Shown here in pieces: positions 7,869-17,256 of a DNA stretch of 64,000 nt. The DNA is from Microbacterium sp. Leaf288. Lineage in GTDB: Bacteria > Actinomycetota > Actinomycetes > Actinomycetales > Microbacteriaceae. The notes under the pieces were generated by a model. It saw only the letters and a program-made list of their open reading frames with translations. It was not told the DNA's origin and did not search any database. The stretch spans positions 748,404-812,403 of the forward strand of contig NZ_LMNI01000010.1 in assembly GCF_001422925.1 (NCBI RefSeq), written 5' to 3'. Within the stretch, counting starts at the first letter, position 1. Each line of letters opens with the position of its first letter. The translations under genes were made by a program, and so were the position numbers.

Positions 7869-7940
7869 CTGGGGTACCTGGACTCGAACCAAGAACAACT
7901 GAACCAGAATCAGCCGTGTTGCCAATTACACCATACCCCA
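7869..7940 (-). tRNA. tRNA-Gln (anticodon CTG)
   Basis: Read on the minus strand the 72-nt gene starts TGGGGTA and ends TACCCCA plus discriminator G, with CCA encoded (complement of TGG at 7866-7868). The anticodon loop TTCTGGT gives CTG, reading CAG. It lies 69 bp after gltX on the same strand. In most actinobacteria Gln-tRNA is made by glutamylating tRNA-Gln and then amidating it, so this neighbour is itself a likely GltX substrate. Confidence 0.95.
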
Positions 7941-8009
7941 AGGCTGTCAGCCGAAGCCGTGCCGAGGAATGAGTCTACGCGACGCAGGCACGTGCTCCAA
8001 ACCGAGCCG

Positions 8010-9539
8010 TCACCCGCGCGCGTCGAGCAGTGCTCCGAGGCGGCGGATCGACTCGGACTTGCCGAGCAGCTCCATCGACTCGAACAGCGGCGGTGACACC
8101 CGACGGCCGCTCAGCGCGACGCGCAGCGGGCCGTAGGCGATGCGGGGCTTGAGACCGAGGCCCCCGTCCTCCGCGGGCGAGATCAGCGCGCCGGCGAGGG
8201 CGTCCTGCACCGCGGCGGCGGTGAACTCGGTGTCGGGCACGAGCTCGAGGGCGCCGACCGAGGCGACCAGCACCTCATTCGTGTTCGCCGGCAGCGATGC
8301 AAGGGCGTCGTCCTGATAGCCGACGGTGTCGGTGAACAGGAAGCCGAGCAGTCCCGGCGCATCACCGAGCAGCTGCATGCGCTCCTGCACGAGCGGGGCG
8401 GCGGAGGCGAGCATGGCCGCCTGGGCCGGCGTCGGGTTCTCGTCGACCACTCCGGCAGCGGCCAGGTACGGCACCAGCCGATCGGCGAAGTCTCGGGGCT
8501 GCAGCATCCGGATGTGGTCGCCGTTGATGGACTCCGCCTTCTTCTGGTCGAAGCGCGCGGGGTTCGGGTTGACGTCGACGATGTCGAACGCCGCCACGAG
8601 CTCCTCGAGGGAGAACACGTCGCGGTCGGGGCCGATCGACCAGCCGAGGAGAGCGAGGTAGTTGAGCAGGCCCTCGTGGATGAAGCCCTTGTCGCGCTGC
8701 AGGAACAGGTCGGCCTTCGGGTCGCGCTTGGAGAGCTTCTTGTTGCCCTCCTCGCCGAGCACGAGCGGCATGTGTGCGAACCGCGGGACGAACGATGTGA
8801 CGCCGGCATCGACCAGTGCGCTGTACAGCGCGAGCTGACGGGCGGTCGACGGCATGAGGTCCTCGCCGCGGATGACGTGGGTGATGCCCATGAGTGCGTC
8901 GTCGACGGGGTTCACGAACGGATACAGCGGCACGCCGCCCGCGCGCACGAGGACGAAGTCGGGGAACGAACCCGCCGGGAAGGTCACCTCGCCGCGGATC
9001 AGGTCGACGTAGGTGAGGTCCTCGTCGGGGACCCGCAGGCGCCACGCGGGCTCACGGCCCTCGGCGCGGAAGTCCGCCTTCTGCTCGTCGGTGAGGTCAC
9101 GGTCATAGTTGTCGTAGCCGAGCTGCTTCGCGCGGCCGTTCGCCTCGTTGCGGGCGTCGATCTCCTCGGCCGTCGAGTAGCTCTCGTACACGGCTCCGGC
9201 GGCGATGAGCTTGTCGAGCACCTCACGATAGATGTGGTGGCGCTGCGACTGGCGGTACGGGGCGTGGGGGCCGCCGAGCTCGACCCCCTCGTCCCAGTCG
9301 ATCTTGAGCCAGCGGAGGGCGTCGAGAAGCTGCTGGTAGCTCTCCTCGCTGTCGCGCGCCGCGTCGGTGTCTTCGATGCGGAACACGAGCTTGCCCCCGG
9401 TATGACGCGCATACGCCCAGTTGAACAGCACCGTGCGGATCAGTCCGACGTGCGGAAGACCGGTCGGCGAAGGGCAGAACCGGACGCGGACGTCGGTGCC
9501 GGTGGCGGTCGTGGTGCGAGGATCAGGCGAAGAAGACAT
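8010..9539 (-). CDS. gltX: Glutamyl-tRNA synthetase
   Basis: This 509-residue class I aminoacyl-tRNA synthetase has the HIGH-like motif in [14 protein letters not shown] (residues 24-36) and the KMSKS-like KLSKR at 268-272, followed by the C-terminal anticodon-binding region. The length is normal for bacterial GltX. The frame is open much further upstream, but the ATG at 9539 fits the family N-terminus and is preceded by AGGGGTG. It begins only 11 bp after the stop of the upstream LysR gene, so it either shares that transcript or has a promoter inside it. tRNA-Gln follows downstream. Confidence 0.95.
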   Translation of the reverse strand: MSSSPDPRTTTATGTDVRVRFCPSPTGLPHVGLIRTVLFNWAYARHTGGKLVFRIEDTDAARDSEESYQQLLDALRWLKIDWDEGVELGGPHAPYRQSQRHHIYREVLDKLIAAGAVYESYSTAEEIDARNEANGRAKQLGYDNYDRDLTDEQKADFRAEGREPAWRLRVPDEDLTYVDLIRGEVTFPAGSFPDFVLVRAGGVPLYPFVNPVDDALMGITHVIRGEDLMPSTARQLALYSALVDAGVTSFVPRFAHMPLVLGEEGNKKLSKRDPKADLFLQRDKGFIHEGLLNYLALLGWSIGPDRDVFSLEELVAAFDIVDVNPNPARFDQKKAESINGDHIRMLQPRDFADRLVPYLAAAGVVDENPTPAQAAMLASAAPLVQERMQLLGDAPGLLGFLFTDTVGYQDDALASLPANTNEVLVASVGALELVPDTEFTAAAVQDALAGALISPAEDGGLGLKPRIAYGPLRVALSGRRVSPPLFESMELLGKSESIRRLGALLDARG

Positions 9540-9550
9540 CACCCCTGAGT

Positions 9551-10522
9551 CTAGTTGCGGGATGCTGCGGAACCAGGCTCGGCCAGGGGCTCGGCGATGA
9601 GCCGCGCAAGGGCGTTCAGCGTCGCGCGCACCGCGGGAACGCGGTCCGCGCCGCGCGCCGTCACGGTGTGGATGCGACGCTGCTCCCCCGCCGGCAGCGG
9701 CACCACCGCCACCCCCGGCAGCTGCGGGAACGACTCGACCGCCATCCGGGGCAGCGTCGCGACGCCGATCCCCTGCGCGACGAGCCCTTCGACGGCGACG
9801 AAGTTGTCGGTCTCGAACGCGATGCGCGGCGCGAACCCGGCGCGCCCGCACAGCTCGAGCAGGTGACCCCGGCAGCGCGGGCACCCGGCGATCCAGTCGT
9901 CGTCGGCAAGGGTCGCGACATCGATGATCTCCGCGGTCGCCGCCGGGTGCTCCGCGGGAAGCACCGCGAGCAGCTCGTCGGCGCCGACCGTCTGCACGGC
10001 GAGGCCGCGGGCGCTCGAGCCGTGCGGATCGTCGCGGTCGCCCGGGTAGCTGAAGGTGAGGGCGATGTCGGTGCGGTCCTCTCGCACGGCCTCGACGGCC
10101 TCCGGGGGCTCCGCCTCGACGTAGGTGAGGGAGATTCCCGGATGCCGCTGCGCGAGGTCCGCGAGCAGGCGCGGCACGATCGTGGGCGAGGCCGACGGGA
10201 AGCCGACGAGGCGCACGCGCGCGGCGCGGAGACCGCGGAGCTCGGCGAGCTCGCCGGCGGCAGCATCCAGAGCCGTCGTCACGGCGGGAGCGTGCCGCGC
10301 GAGGATGCGGCCGGCGTCGGTGAGGCGCACGCTGCGACCGACACGTTCGACGAGCGCGACCCCGAGGCGCTGTTCGAGGCGCTTGAGCTGCTGACTCACC
10401 GCGGGCTGGCTGTAGCCGAGAGCGAGGGCGGCGCCCGTGATGGACCCTTCGTCGGCGATCGCCTTCACGACGCGCAGTTCGCGCGCGTCGAAGCCCGGGT
10501 CGTCGTCCCACGCATCCGTCAT
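9551..10522 (-). CDS. LysR-family transcriptional regulator
   Basis: This encodes 323 residues. An N-terminal winged helix-turn-helix lies at about 12-70 ([20 protein letters not shown]) and a substrate-binding domain at about 95-300 (start [15 protein letters not shown]). It is divergently oriented to the class V aminotransferase gene with an 80-bp intergenic region holding an inverted repeat, the standard LysR layout, so it probably controls the D-amino-acid cluster at 10.6-15.1 kb and itself. I chose the ATG at 10522; an in-frame start further upstream would place coding sequence across the operator. Confidence 0.85.
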   Translation of the reverse strand: MTDAWDDDPGFDARELRVVKAIADEGSITGAALALGYSQPAVSQQLKRLEQRLGVALVERVGRSVRLTDAGRILARHAPAVTTALDAAAGELAELRGLRAARVRLVGFPSASPTIVPRLLADLAQRHPGISLTYVEAEPPEAVEAVREDRTDIALTFSYPGDRDDPHGSSARGLAVQTVGADELLAVLPAEHPAATAEIIDVATLADDDWIAGCPRCRGHLLELCGRAGFAPRIAFETDNFVAVEGLVAQGIGVATLPRMAVESFPQLPGVAVVPLPAGEQRRIHTVTARGADRVPAVRATLNALARLIAEPLAEPGSAASRN

Positions 10523-10530
10523 GCATGAAT

Positions 10531-10547
10531 CATAAGTCTTTGTTATG
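10531..10547. promoter_or_regulatory. Candidate LysR operator
   Basis: CATAA-GTCTTTG-TTATG is an A/T-rich inverted repeat with 5-bp arms in an otherwise GC-rich intergenic region between the LysR gene and its divergent neighbour. It matches the usual dyad layout of LysR boxes. Confidence 0.45.
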
Positions 10548-10603
10548 TCCAGCATGGAACACCTGCCATAGACGTAGGCAATCGCCGCCGTCAACCTGGA
10601 TGC

Positions 10604-11671
10604 ATGCCCGCGATCGCTCCTCACCCCACTGTCGACGCCGCGAGGCGTGAGTTCACCGGAGGCCGCGACTACCTCGCGGCGTGCACGGTGGGCCTGCCGA
10701 GCCGCGCGACGCGACGCGCCGTGGTGGCGGACCTCGACGCGTCCGCCTCGGGCCGCCCCGACCTCGCCGCCTACTGTGCGGCGGTCGAGCGCTCGCGGGC
10801 GCTGTTCGCCTCCCTCGTCGGCGTCGGGGCCGAACGGGTGGCCATCGGCTCGCAGACCTCGGTCGCGGCGGGAATGGTGGCTTCCGCGCTCCCCCGCGGC
10901 GCGGAGGTGCTCGTGCCCGACGGCGAGTTCTCGTCGCTCGTACTGCCGTTCATCCACTCCGGCCGCGGGCTCGTCGTGCGCACCGCGCCGCTGGCCGACC
11001 TGGCAGCGCACGTGCGTCCGACCACGGCGCTGATCGCGTTCTCCGTCGTGCAGTCGGCGACAGGGGAGGTGGCGGATGCTGCGGCGATCGCCGCCGCAGC
11101 GGCCGCGCACGATGCCCTCACGCTGTGCGACGCGACGCAGGCCGTCGGCTGGCTTCGCGTCGAGGCATCCGTCTTCGATGCCGTCGTGTGCCACGCGTAC
11201 AAGTGGCTCTGCGCGCCGCGGGGTGTGTCGTTCCTGACCGTGTCGGACCGCCTGGGTGCGCGCATGACACCGCTCAACGCCGGCTGGTATGCCGGGGACG
11301 ATCCCTGGTCGTCGTGCTACGGCACGGAGGTCGAACTCGCATCCGATGCCCGCCGCTTCGACGTGTCGCCGGCGTGGCAAGCCTTCGTCGGCGCAGCCCC
11401 GGCACTCGGGCTCTTCGCGTCGCTGGATCCTGCGGAGCTCCATGAGCACGCGACCGGGCTCGCTGCGGCCTTCCGCACCGGCCTCGGCCTCGCACAGCCG
11501 GAGCGCGCGTCGGCGATCGTCACGTGGGACGACCTGGACGGGTGCGACCTCGCACGACTGACCGCGGCGGGGATCACCGCATCCGGCCGGTCGGGCCGCG
11601 CACGCGTGGCGTTCCACGTCTTCAACGACGCCGACGACGTCGACCTCGCACTCGCGGCGCTGGGCCACTGA
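10604..11671 (+). CDS. Class V PLP-dependent aminotransferase family protein
   Basis: This 355-residue cysteine desulfurase/serine-pyruvate aminotransferase-fold protein carries the PLP-lysine motif in HAYKWLCAPRG (about residues 199-209) and the preceding LCDATQAVG, whose Asp contacts the PLP ring nitrogen. Members act as aminotransferases, lyases or epimerases, and the family is too diverse to name the reaction. It is the first gene of a rightward set with an N-acyl-D-amino-acid deacylase, RidA and a D-serine dehydratase-like enzyme, which suggests D-amino acids or their keto acids as substrates. It is probably controlled by the divergent LysR protein. Confidence 0.8.
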   Translation: MPAIAPHPTVDAARREFTGGRDYLAACTVGLPSRATRRAVVADLDASASGRPDLAAYCAAVERSRALFASLVGVGAERVAIGSQTSVAAGMVASALPRGAEVLVPDGEFSSLVLPFIHSGRGLVVRTAPLADLAAHVRPTTALIAFSVVQSATGEVADAAAIAAAAAAHDALTLCDATQAVGWLRVEASVFDAVVCHAYKWLCAPRGVSFLTVSDRLGARMTPLNAGWYAGDDPWSSCYGTEVELASDARRFDVSPAWQAFVGAAPALGLFASLDPAELHEHATGLAAAFRTGLGLAQPERASAIVTWDDLDGCDLARLTAAGITASGRSGRARVAFHVFNDADDVDLALAALGH

Positions 11672-11749
11672 CGGCACGCCCTCGGCGCATTCCGGCGACT
11701 GCGTAGACTGCCAACGCGGGTCAGCCGGGCCCCGCACGACGGAGGCCGC

Positions 11750-13381
11750 ATGACCGCCCACCCCGACCGCACGGTGCTGCGCGGCGGCATCGTGGTCGAC
11801 GGCACGGGAGGCGATTCCCGCGAAGCCGACGTCGAGATCCTCGGCGATCGGATCGGCGTGATCGGCGACATCCCGGCGCAAGAAGGCGATGACGTCGTCG
11901 ACTGTCGCGGGCGCCTGGTGATGCCGGGCTTCATCGACGCGCACGCGCACGCCGACGGAGCCGTCTTCCGGTCGGACGTGCAGCTCGCACTGCTGCGCCA
12001 GGGAGTCACGACCGTCATCGGCGGGCAGGACGGCGTCTCTTACGCCCCCGGCGATGGCGTCTGGGCGAGCCGGTACTTCGCGGCGATCAACGGCACGCAC
12101 CCGACCTACGCGGGCGGCGGCGTCGCAGAGCTGCTCGGCACCTACGACGGCACCACGCCCCTCAATGTCGGCTACCTCGTGCCTGCCGGCACCGTGCGCC
12201 ACGAGGTCATGGGCATGGCGACGGGACGAGCGGATGCCGCGCAGCTGACCCGGATGCAGCGGCTCGTGGCCGACGGTCTCGGCGCCGGCGCGCTCGGGCT
12301 GTCGACCGGGCTCGACTACGTACCCGGCATCTTCGCCGACGCGGACGAGCTCGCACAGCTGTGCGCTCCTCTGGCCCCGGCGGGCGCGCTCTACGTGACG
12401 CACATGCGGGGCGGCTACGAGACCAACACCGCGGCCGGCATCCAAGAGGTCGTCGCGATCTGCGCGCCGGGCACGGCGCACGACGGCGTCCGCGGCCACG
12501 TCTCGCACCTTCACGTCGATGCCGACGACGCCGAACGGCTGCTGACGGAGGCCGCAGCATCCGGAGCCGATCTCTCCTTCGACATGTACCCGTACACGCG
12601 GGGCTGCACGCTCGTCTCGATGGCGGTGCTTCCGCCGGAGTACAGCGCGATGGACGTCGACGAGGCGATCGCCCGGCTGTCGGATCCGGCCGAGCGCGCG
12701 CGGCTGCGCGACGAGTGGTTCCCCACCGTCGCACACAAGCCGAGTCTCGGACCCGACTGGCCCTCGATGATCCGCGTCGGGCACACGCCCGCGAAGGACT
12801 GGGCCTGGGCGCCCGGACGGACCCTCGCCGAGATCGCCGATCGTCGGCAGACCTCGGTCGAAGAGGCGACGCTCGACCTCCTCGTCGCCGGGCGCATGGA
12901 GGTCAACGCGGTGATGGCGGTGCGAGACGAGCGCCCGGTCGAGAATCTGGCGCAGCTGTTCGCACATCCAGGGCACACCGGCGGCTCGGACGGCATCTTC
13001 ATCGGGGCGGTGCCGCACCCCCGCGCGTGGGGCGCGTTCGGCCGGTTCCTCGGCACCTACGTCGGACGCTCGTTCACGTGGGAAGGAGCCGCCGTCCACC
13101 TCGCCGCGCGCGCCGCCGAGCGGTTCGGACTGGCCGATCGCGGCATGCTGCGTTCTGGCGCTGCCGCGGATGTCGCCATCGTGGACCCGGCGACCGTCAC
13201 GGATGCCGCCACCTACGACGACCCTCAGCAGCCCGTGCGCGGCATCGATGACGTCTTCGTCAACGGCACGCACGTGCTGCGCGGCGGAGGACTCACCGGC
13301 GCTCTGGCCGGGCGCGGCCTTCGCCGTTCGAATCAGACTGCTCCCCTGTCGCGAACTGCCGCCCCGGCCGGCACTTCTTGA
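11750..13381 (+). CDS. N-acyl-D-amino-acid deacylase family amidohydrolase
   Basis: This encodes 543 residues of the D-aminoacylase branch of the amidohydrolase superfamily. It has the metal motif HAHAD (His65, His67) after VMPGFID, a second-site region near YVTHMRGGYE, His in HVSHLHVD, and an Asp-containing segment HTGGSDGIF near residue 420. The enzymes release free D-amino acids from N-acyl derivatives or bacterial wall-derived acyl peptides. It follows the aminotransferase gene by 78 bp and precedes RidA and a D-serine dehydratase-like protein, which together form a plausible release-then-deaminate pathway. No signal peptide is visible, so it acts in the cytoplasm. Confidence 0.85.
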   Translation: MTAHPDRTVLRGGIVVDGTGGDSREADVEILGDRIGVIGDIPAQEGDDVVDCRGRLVMPGFIDAHAHADGAVFRSDVQLALLRQGVTTVIGGQDGVSYAPGDGVWASRYFAAINGTHPTYAGGGVAELLGTYDGTTPLNVGYLVPAGTVRHEVMGMATGRADAAQLTRMQRLVADGLGAGALGLSTGLDYVPGIFADADELAQLCAPLAPAGALYVTHMRGGYETNTAAGIQEVVAICAPGTAHDGVRGHVSHLHVDADDAERLLTEAAASGADLSFDMYPYTRGCTLVSMAVLPPEYSAMDVDEAIARLSDPAERARLRDEWFPTVAHKPSLGPDWPSMIRVGHTPAKDWAWAPGRTLAEIADRRQTSVEEATLDLLVAGRMEVNAVMAVRDERPVENLAQLFAHPGHTGGSDGIFIGAVPHPRAWGAFGRFLGTYVGRSFTWEGAAVHLAARAAERFGLADRGMLRSGAAADVAIVDPATVTDAATYDDPQQPVRGIDDVFVNGTHVLRGGGLTGALAGRGLRRSNQTAPLSRTAAPAGTS

Positions 13382-13418
13382 CAGGCGAGCAACCATTCGC
13401 CCCCAGGAGAGGAACCCC

Positions 13419-13805
13419 ATGACCAAGCACGCCGTCCTCATCGAGAACGCTCCGAAGCCCGCCGGGCCATACAGTCACGGCGTCGCCGCCGCGGGCCTGC
13501 TCTTCACCGCGGGGTTCGGCCCGCAGGACCCCGCGACGGGAGAGCTCGTGCCCGGCGGCGTCTACGAGCAGACGCAGCAGGTGCTGCGCAACGTCGGCAG
13601 CGTGCTCGCCGCCAAGGGCGCCTCGTTCGACGACGTCGTCAAGGTGACGGCGCACCTGCAGCACCTCAAGCGCGACTTCGCCGAGTACAACCGCGCCTAC
13701 GCCGAGTTCTTCACCGAGCCCTACCCGGTGCGCACCACGGTCGGCTCCGACCTGTACGACATCCTCGTCGAGATCGACGTCGTCGCCGTCCTCCCGGGCG
13801 AGTGA
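13419..13805 (+). CDS. ridA: RidA-family enamine/imine deaminase
   Basis: This encodes 128 residues, the normal RidA length. The family signature ends in YPVRTTV, where the arginine binds the substrate carboxylate. RidA hydrolyses reactive 2-aminoacrylate and other enamines released by PLP enzymes to keto acids and ammonia. A strong AGGAGAGG ribosome-binding site lies before the ATG at 13419. Its stop overlaps the next start (TGATG), coupling it to the D-serine dehydratase-like gene, an enzyme class that produces exactly such enamines. Confidence 0.9.
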   Translation: MTKHAVLIENAPKPAGPYSHGVAAAGLLFTAGFGPQDPATGELVPGGVYEQTQQVLRNVGSVLAAKGASFDDVVKVTAHLQHLKRDFAEYNRAYAEFFTEPYPVRTTVGSDLYDILVEIDVVAVLPGE

Positions 13806-15064
13806 TGTCAGCCCCGCAGCGCGGTGTCGCGGCTCGCCTGCTCGACGCGGGCGACAAGGCGCTGCCGTCGGATGCCGCGGGCCTGACCGTCGCCGGATTC
13901 CTGGCGCGCAGGCCACGGCTCGCCGACCTGTGGACGCCCCTCGTCGTGCTCGACGACGGCGTGCTCGACGACAACATCGCGTTCCTGGCCGGCTGGGTGG
14001 CCGCGCGTGGGCTCGAACTGATGCCGCACGGCAAGACCACGATGGCGCCGCAGCTGTGGCGTCGGCAGCTTGAGGCGGGAGCCACCGGCATCACGGTGGC
14101 GAACCCCTCGCAGCTGCGCGTGGCGGTGGATGCCGGCATCCCGGCGATCATGCTCGCCAACCAGCTCGTGCAGCCGGAGGCGATCCGCTGGACCGCCGAC
14201 GTCGTCACGGCGGGCACGAGGATCTGGAGCTGGGTCGATGACGTCGCCGGGATCGAGGCGATCGAGCGTGCCCTCGGCGAGCCGGCGGAGCGTCCGCTCG
14301 AGGTTCTCGTGGATGTGGGCCGTCCCGGTGGCCGCACGGGCGCCCGATCGCTCGAGGCGGCGGTCGCGGTGGCCGAACGCGCGGCGGCCTCGCCGGCCGT
14401 GCGCCTCGCCGGCGTCACCGGGTACGAGGGCTCCGTCGCGCACGGGCGCGGCGAAGAGGCGCTGGCGTCGGCGAAGGCGTACATCGACGAGCTGCTCGCC
14501 GTCCACGACGCGGTGGCCGAGTTCTACGACGACGGCGACGTGCTGGTGTCCGCCGGCGGCAGCGCCTATCCGGACGTGGTCGGCGCGGCGTTCGCCGCCG
14601 CAGCCGTCGGCGGCGACCGCGCGCGTTTCGTCCTGCGCTCGGGGGCGTACCTCGTGCACGACCACGGCTACTACCGGCAGAACTCGCCGTTCGAGGGATC
14701 GGGACTCCGCCCCGCGGCGCGCGGACTCGCACGAGTGGTGTCGCGACAGGACGCCGACACGGCGATCGTCGATGCCGGCAAGCGCGACTTCCCGTACGAC
14801 GAGGGGCTGCCGACGCCGCTGTACGCGATCACGAGGGACGGTGGGCGGATGCCGCTTCCCGGCGCCGAGACGACCAAGCTCAGCGATCAGCACGGCTTCG
14901 TGCGCATCGGGCGCGATTCGCCGCTGTCCGTGGGCGATCTCGTGGTGTTCGGACTCTCGCACCCGTGCACGATGCTCGACAAGTGGCGGCTCGTGCCGGT
15001 GGTGGATTCGGTGGAGGATCTCGAGGCGGCGATCGTGACCGACCTCGTCGAGACGCTGTTCTGA
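13805..15064 (+). CDS. D-serine dehydratase-like / D-threonine aldolase-fold PLP enzyme
   Basis: This encodes 419 residues. An alanine-racemase-type N-terminal barrel carries the PLP lysine in PHGKTTM (about residues 78-84). A C-terminal D-serine-dehydratase-like domain contains GLSHPCTMLDKW (about 380-391), whose His-x-Cys pair matches the zinc site of eukaryotic-type D-serine dehydratases. The expected reaction is elimination of ammonia from a beta-hydroxy D-amino acid via an enamine, or retro-aldol cleavage. Coupling to ridA favours the elimination. The ATG at 13805 overlaps the ridA stop by one base. Confidence 0.8.
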   Translation: MSAPQRGVAARLLDAGDKALPSDAAGLTVAGFLARRPRLADLWTPLVVLDDGVLDDNIAFLAGWVAARGLELMPHGKTTMAPQLWRRQLEAGATGITVANPSQLRVAVDAGIPAIMLANQLVQPEAIRWTADVVTAGTRIWSWVDDVAGIEAIERALGEPAERPLEVLVDVGRPGGRTGARSLEAAVAVAERAAASPAVRLAGVTGYEGSVAHGRGEEALASAKAYIDELLAVHDAVAEFYDDGDVLVSAGGSAYPDVVGAAFAAAAVGGDRARFVLRSGAYLVHDHGYYRQNSPFEGSGLRPAARGLARVVSRQDADTAIVDAGKRDFPYDEGLPTPLYAITRDGGRMPLPGAETTKLSDQHGFVRIGRDSPLSVGDLVVFGLSHPCTMLDKWRLVPVVDSVEDLEAAIVTDLVETLF

Positions 15065-15080
15065 CGGGCCTGTCGGGCGG

Positions 15081-16382
15081 TCAGGCGCCCGACGCGGCCT
15101 CCGGCGCCCGCGCGGTGGACGCCCGCCAGCCCAGCGGGGAAAGCACCACCGAGGCGGCGACGAGCACCATCACGACGAGCGCGAGCCCGCCGTAGCCGAT
15201 CCAGCCGAGCAGTGCGCCGGCGGTGATCGCGCCGACGCCGCCGACGATGCTCATCGTGAAGTCGCTGATCCCCTGCCGCCTGGTGCGCAGCTCCTCCGAC
15301 GACGACTCGGTCAGCAGCGTCGAGCCGGCGACGGTCGACGCGCTCCACCCGAGCCCGAGCAGCACCAGCGCGACCGTCACCGCCGTCGTCGAGGCCTGGC
15401 CGAACGACGCCGTCAGCAGCGCGGCGGCGAGCAGCACCTGACCCACGAGGATCGTCGGGACGCGCCCGAGCTTGTCGGCGAGGATGCCGAAGACCGGCGA
15501 GAGCATGTACATGCCGGCGATGTGCAGGCTGATCGTGAGACCGATGATCGACAGGGTCGCGGCCTCCGTCGCGCCGTGCGTCAGGTGCGCCAGGTGCACG
15601 GGCGTCATCGCCATGACCGAGACCATCGTGCCGTGGGCCGCGGCGACCGCGAAGATCGCGTAGCGCGCAGCCACGGGCCGGTCGGCCTTGGCGATCGTCC
15701 GGCTCGCCGCCTTCGCGGAGGCCACGACGCGCTGCGCGAGCAGCAGCGGGTCGGGTCGCATCGCGACCAGATAGAGGACGATGGCGAGCCCCTGCGCGAC
15801 GATGGTGAACAGGTACGCACCCGTCAGCGGCGGCATCCCGATGGCGCCGCCGATCAGTTCGCCGGGGCCGGTGAGGTTCGGGCCGAGGACCGCTCCCACG
15901 GTGGTCGCCCACACCACGATCGACAGATCCCGGCCGCGGGAGGCATCCGTCGCGAGATCCGCCGCGGCGAAGCGGGACTGCAGGTTCGCGGCCTGCCCTG
16001 AGCCGATGATGAGGAATCCCGCGAGCAGGACCGGGAACGATCGCAGCGCGACGGCGAAGATCACGAGGCCGACACCGATGAGTGCGACGGCCATGCCCGT
16101 GGTGAGTGACAGCCTGCGGCCGCGGCGGCGGGCGATCGCCGCGAGCGGCACCGCCGTCAGCGCCGTGCCGAAGGTGACGGCGGCCGCCGCCAGCCCCGAG
16201 AACGCGTCTTCGCCGGACAGCTCGGCCGCGAGCACCGCGCCCAGCGACAGCGTCGCACCGAACGCGAGCCCGCCGAGCACCTGCCCGCCCGACAGGACCC
16301 ATACGGTGCGTCGCTGGACGCGCGCGAGCTCGTCTTCGGTCGGCGCGATGTCGACCGCCGGTTCTGATCCGGTCTCAGCCAT
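15081..16382 (-). CDS. Major facilitator superfamily transporter
   Basis: This 433-residue membrane protein has about 12 hydrophobic helices and an MFS motif A-like basic loop (RRRGRRLS) between helices 2 and 3, with a charged cytoplasmic N-terminus. The substrate is unknown. Its ATG at 16382 overlaps the end of the FAH-family gene by 8 bp, so the two are translated from one leftward mRNA and may serve the same compound. It converges on the D-serine dehydratase-like gene with a 16-bp gap. Confidence 0.8.
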   Translation of the reverse strand: MAETGSEPAVDIAPTEDELARVQRRTVWVLSGGQVLGGLAFGATLSLGAVLAAELSGEDAFSGLAAAAVTFGTALTAVPLAAIARRRGRRLSLTTGMAVALIGVGLVIFAVALRSFPVLLAGFLIIGSGQAANLQSRFAAADLATDASRGRDLSIVVWATTVGAVLGPNLTGPGELIGGAIGMPPLTGAYLFTIVAQGLAIVLYLVAMRPDPLLLAQRVVASAKAASRTIAKADRPVAARYAIFAVAAAHGTMVSVMAMTPVHLAHLTHGATEAATLSIIGLTISLHIAGMYMLSPVFGILADKLGRVPTILVGQVLLAAALLTASFGQASTTAVTVALVLLGLGWSASTVAGSTLLTESSSEELRTRRQGISDFTMSIVGGVGAITAGALLGWIGYGGLALVVMVLVAASVVLSPLGWRASTARAPEAASGA

Positions 16383-17142
16383 CGCGGGCGGGATTGCGGA
16401 GCGTCCCGAGCCCGGTGATCTCGACCTCGACGGTGTCACCCGCGCTGATCTGGCCGACGCCGGCGGGGGTGCCCGTGAGGATGACGTCGCCCGGCAGAAG
16501 CGTGAAGGCGGCCGAGGCGAAGGCGATGACATCGGCGAGCGAGAAGATCATGTCGCTGATCGGACCCTGCTGGCGCACCTCGCCGTTGAGACGGGTCGTG
16601 ATGACCGCGGGGCCGTTCACGTCGAAATCGGTCTCGATCGCCGGACCCAGCGGGCAGGACGTGTCGAAGCCCTTGGCGCGCGCCCACTGGCCGTCCGACT
16701 TCTGCCAATCGCGTGCCGTGAGGTCGTTCGCGATCGTGTAGCCGAAGACGTAGTCGAGCGCGTTCTCGGCCGAGACGTTCTTGGCGATGCGGCCGATGAC
16801 GGCGGCGAGCTCGCCCTCGAAGCTGATGAAGTCAGACCCCTTGGGCAGCACGACCGCGTCGCCGGGGCCGATCACCGACGTGTTCGGCTTGAAGAACAGC
16901 ATCGGCGACGTCGGCACGTCGTTGCCCAGCTCGGCAGCGTGGTCGCGGTAGTTGCGGCCGACCGCCACGATCTTGGAGCGGGGGATCACGGGCGCCAGCA
17001 GCGCGACATCGGCGAGCGGCACGCGCTCCCCCGTCGTCTCGTAGCCGGCGAACATCGGGTCGCCCGCGAGGACGACCAGCTCGCCCTCGTCGACGATTCC
17101 GAATCTGATGGCGTCGTTGTGGCTGAAGCGCGCGATCCTCAC
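16375..17142 (-). CDS. Fumarylacetoacetate hydrolase family protein
   Basis: This encodes 255 residues, a single FAH domain. [12 protein letters not shown] and FKPNTS (about 60-85) lead to the metal-binding Glu pair in FEGELA (about 109-114) and an Asp in [18 protein letters not shown] near the C-terminus is the family signature. Members hydrolyse or decarboxylate acyl-pyruvates and oxaloacetate-like diketo acids. The substrate cannot be read from sequence. It lies downstream of ilvE, separated by a hairpin, and overlaps the MFS gene. Confidence 0.85.
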   Translation of the reverse strand: MRIARFSHNDAIRFGIVDEGELVVLAGDPMFAGYETTGERVPLADVALLAPVIPRSKIVAVGRNYRDHAAELGNDVPTSPMLFFKPNTSVIGPGDAVVLPKGSDFISFEGELAAVIGRIAKNVSAENALDYVFGYTIANDLTARDWQKSDGQWARAKGFDTSCPLGPAIETDFDVNGPAVITTRLNGEVRQQGPISDMIFSLADVIAFASAAFTLLPGDVILTGTPAGVGQISAGDTVEVEITGLGTLRNPARDG

Positions 17143-17199
17143 CCGCTCAGCCTAGCGAGAAGCGCCGACGCCGGCCCCGGTGGCGTGCACCACAACGAC

Positions 17200-17233
17200 G
17201 GAGCGGACGGATGCCGCAGCATCCGTCCGCTCC
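17200..17233 (-). terminator. Hairpin after ilvE
   Basis: A 15-bp perfect stem GGAGCGGACGGATGC / GCATCCGTCCGCTCC with loop CGCA lies 23 bp beyond the ilvE stop in the direction of transcription. There is no convincing U-run, so termination may be partial and allow read-through into the FAH/MFS pair. Confidence 0.65.
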
Positions 17234-17256
17234 AGGGGATTCGGTGTGGGCGCCGC

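Noticed and set aside
9551..13441. A 1296-codon minus-strand frame ending with the LysR protein.
   Set aside because: Only the last 323 codons resemble a protein family. The upstream part is antisense to the aminotransferase and deacylase genes.
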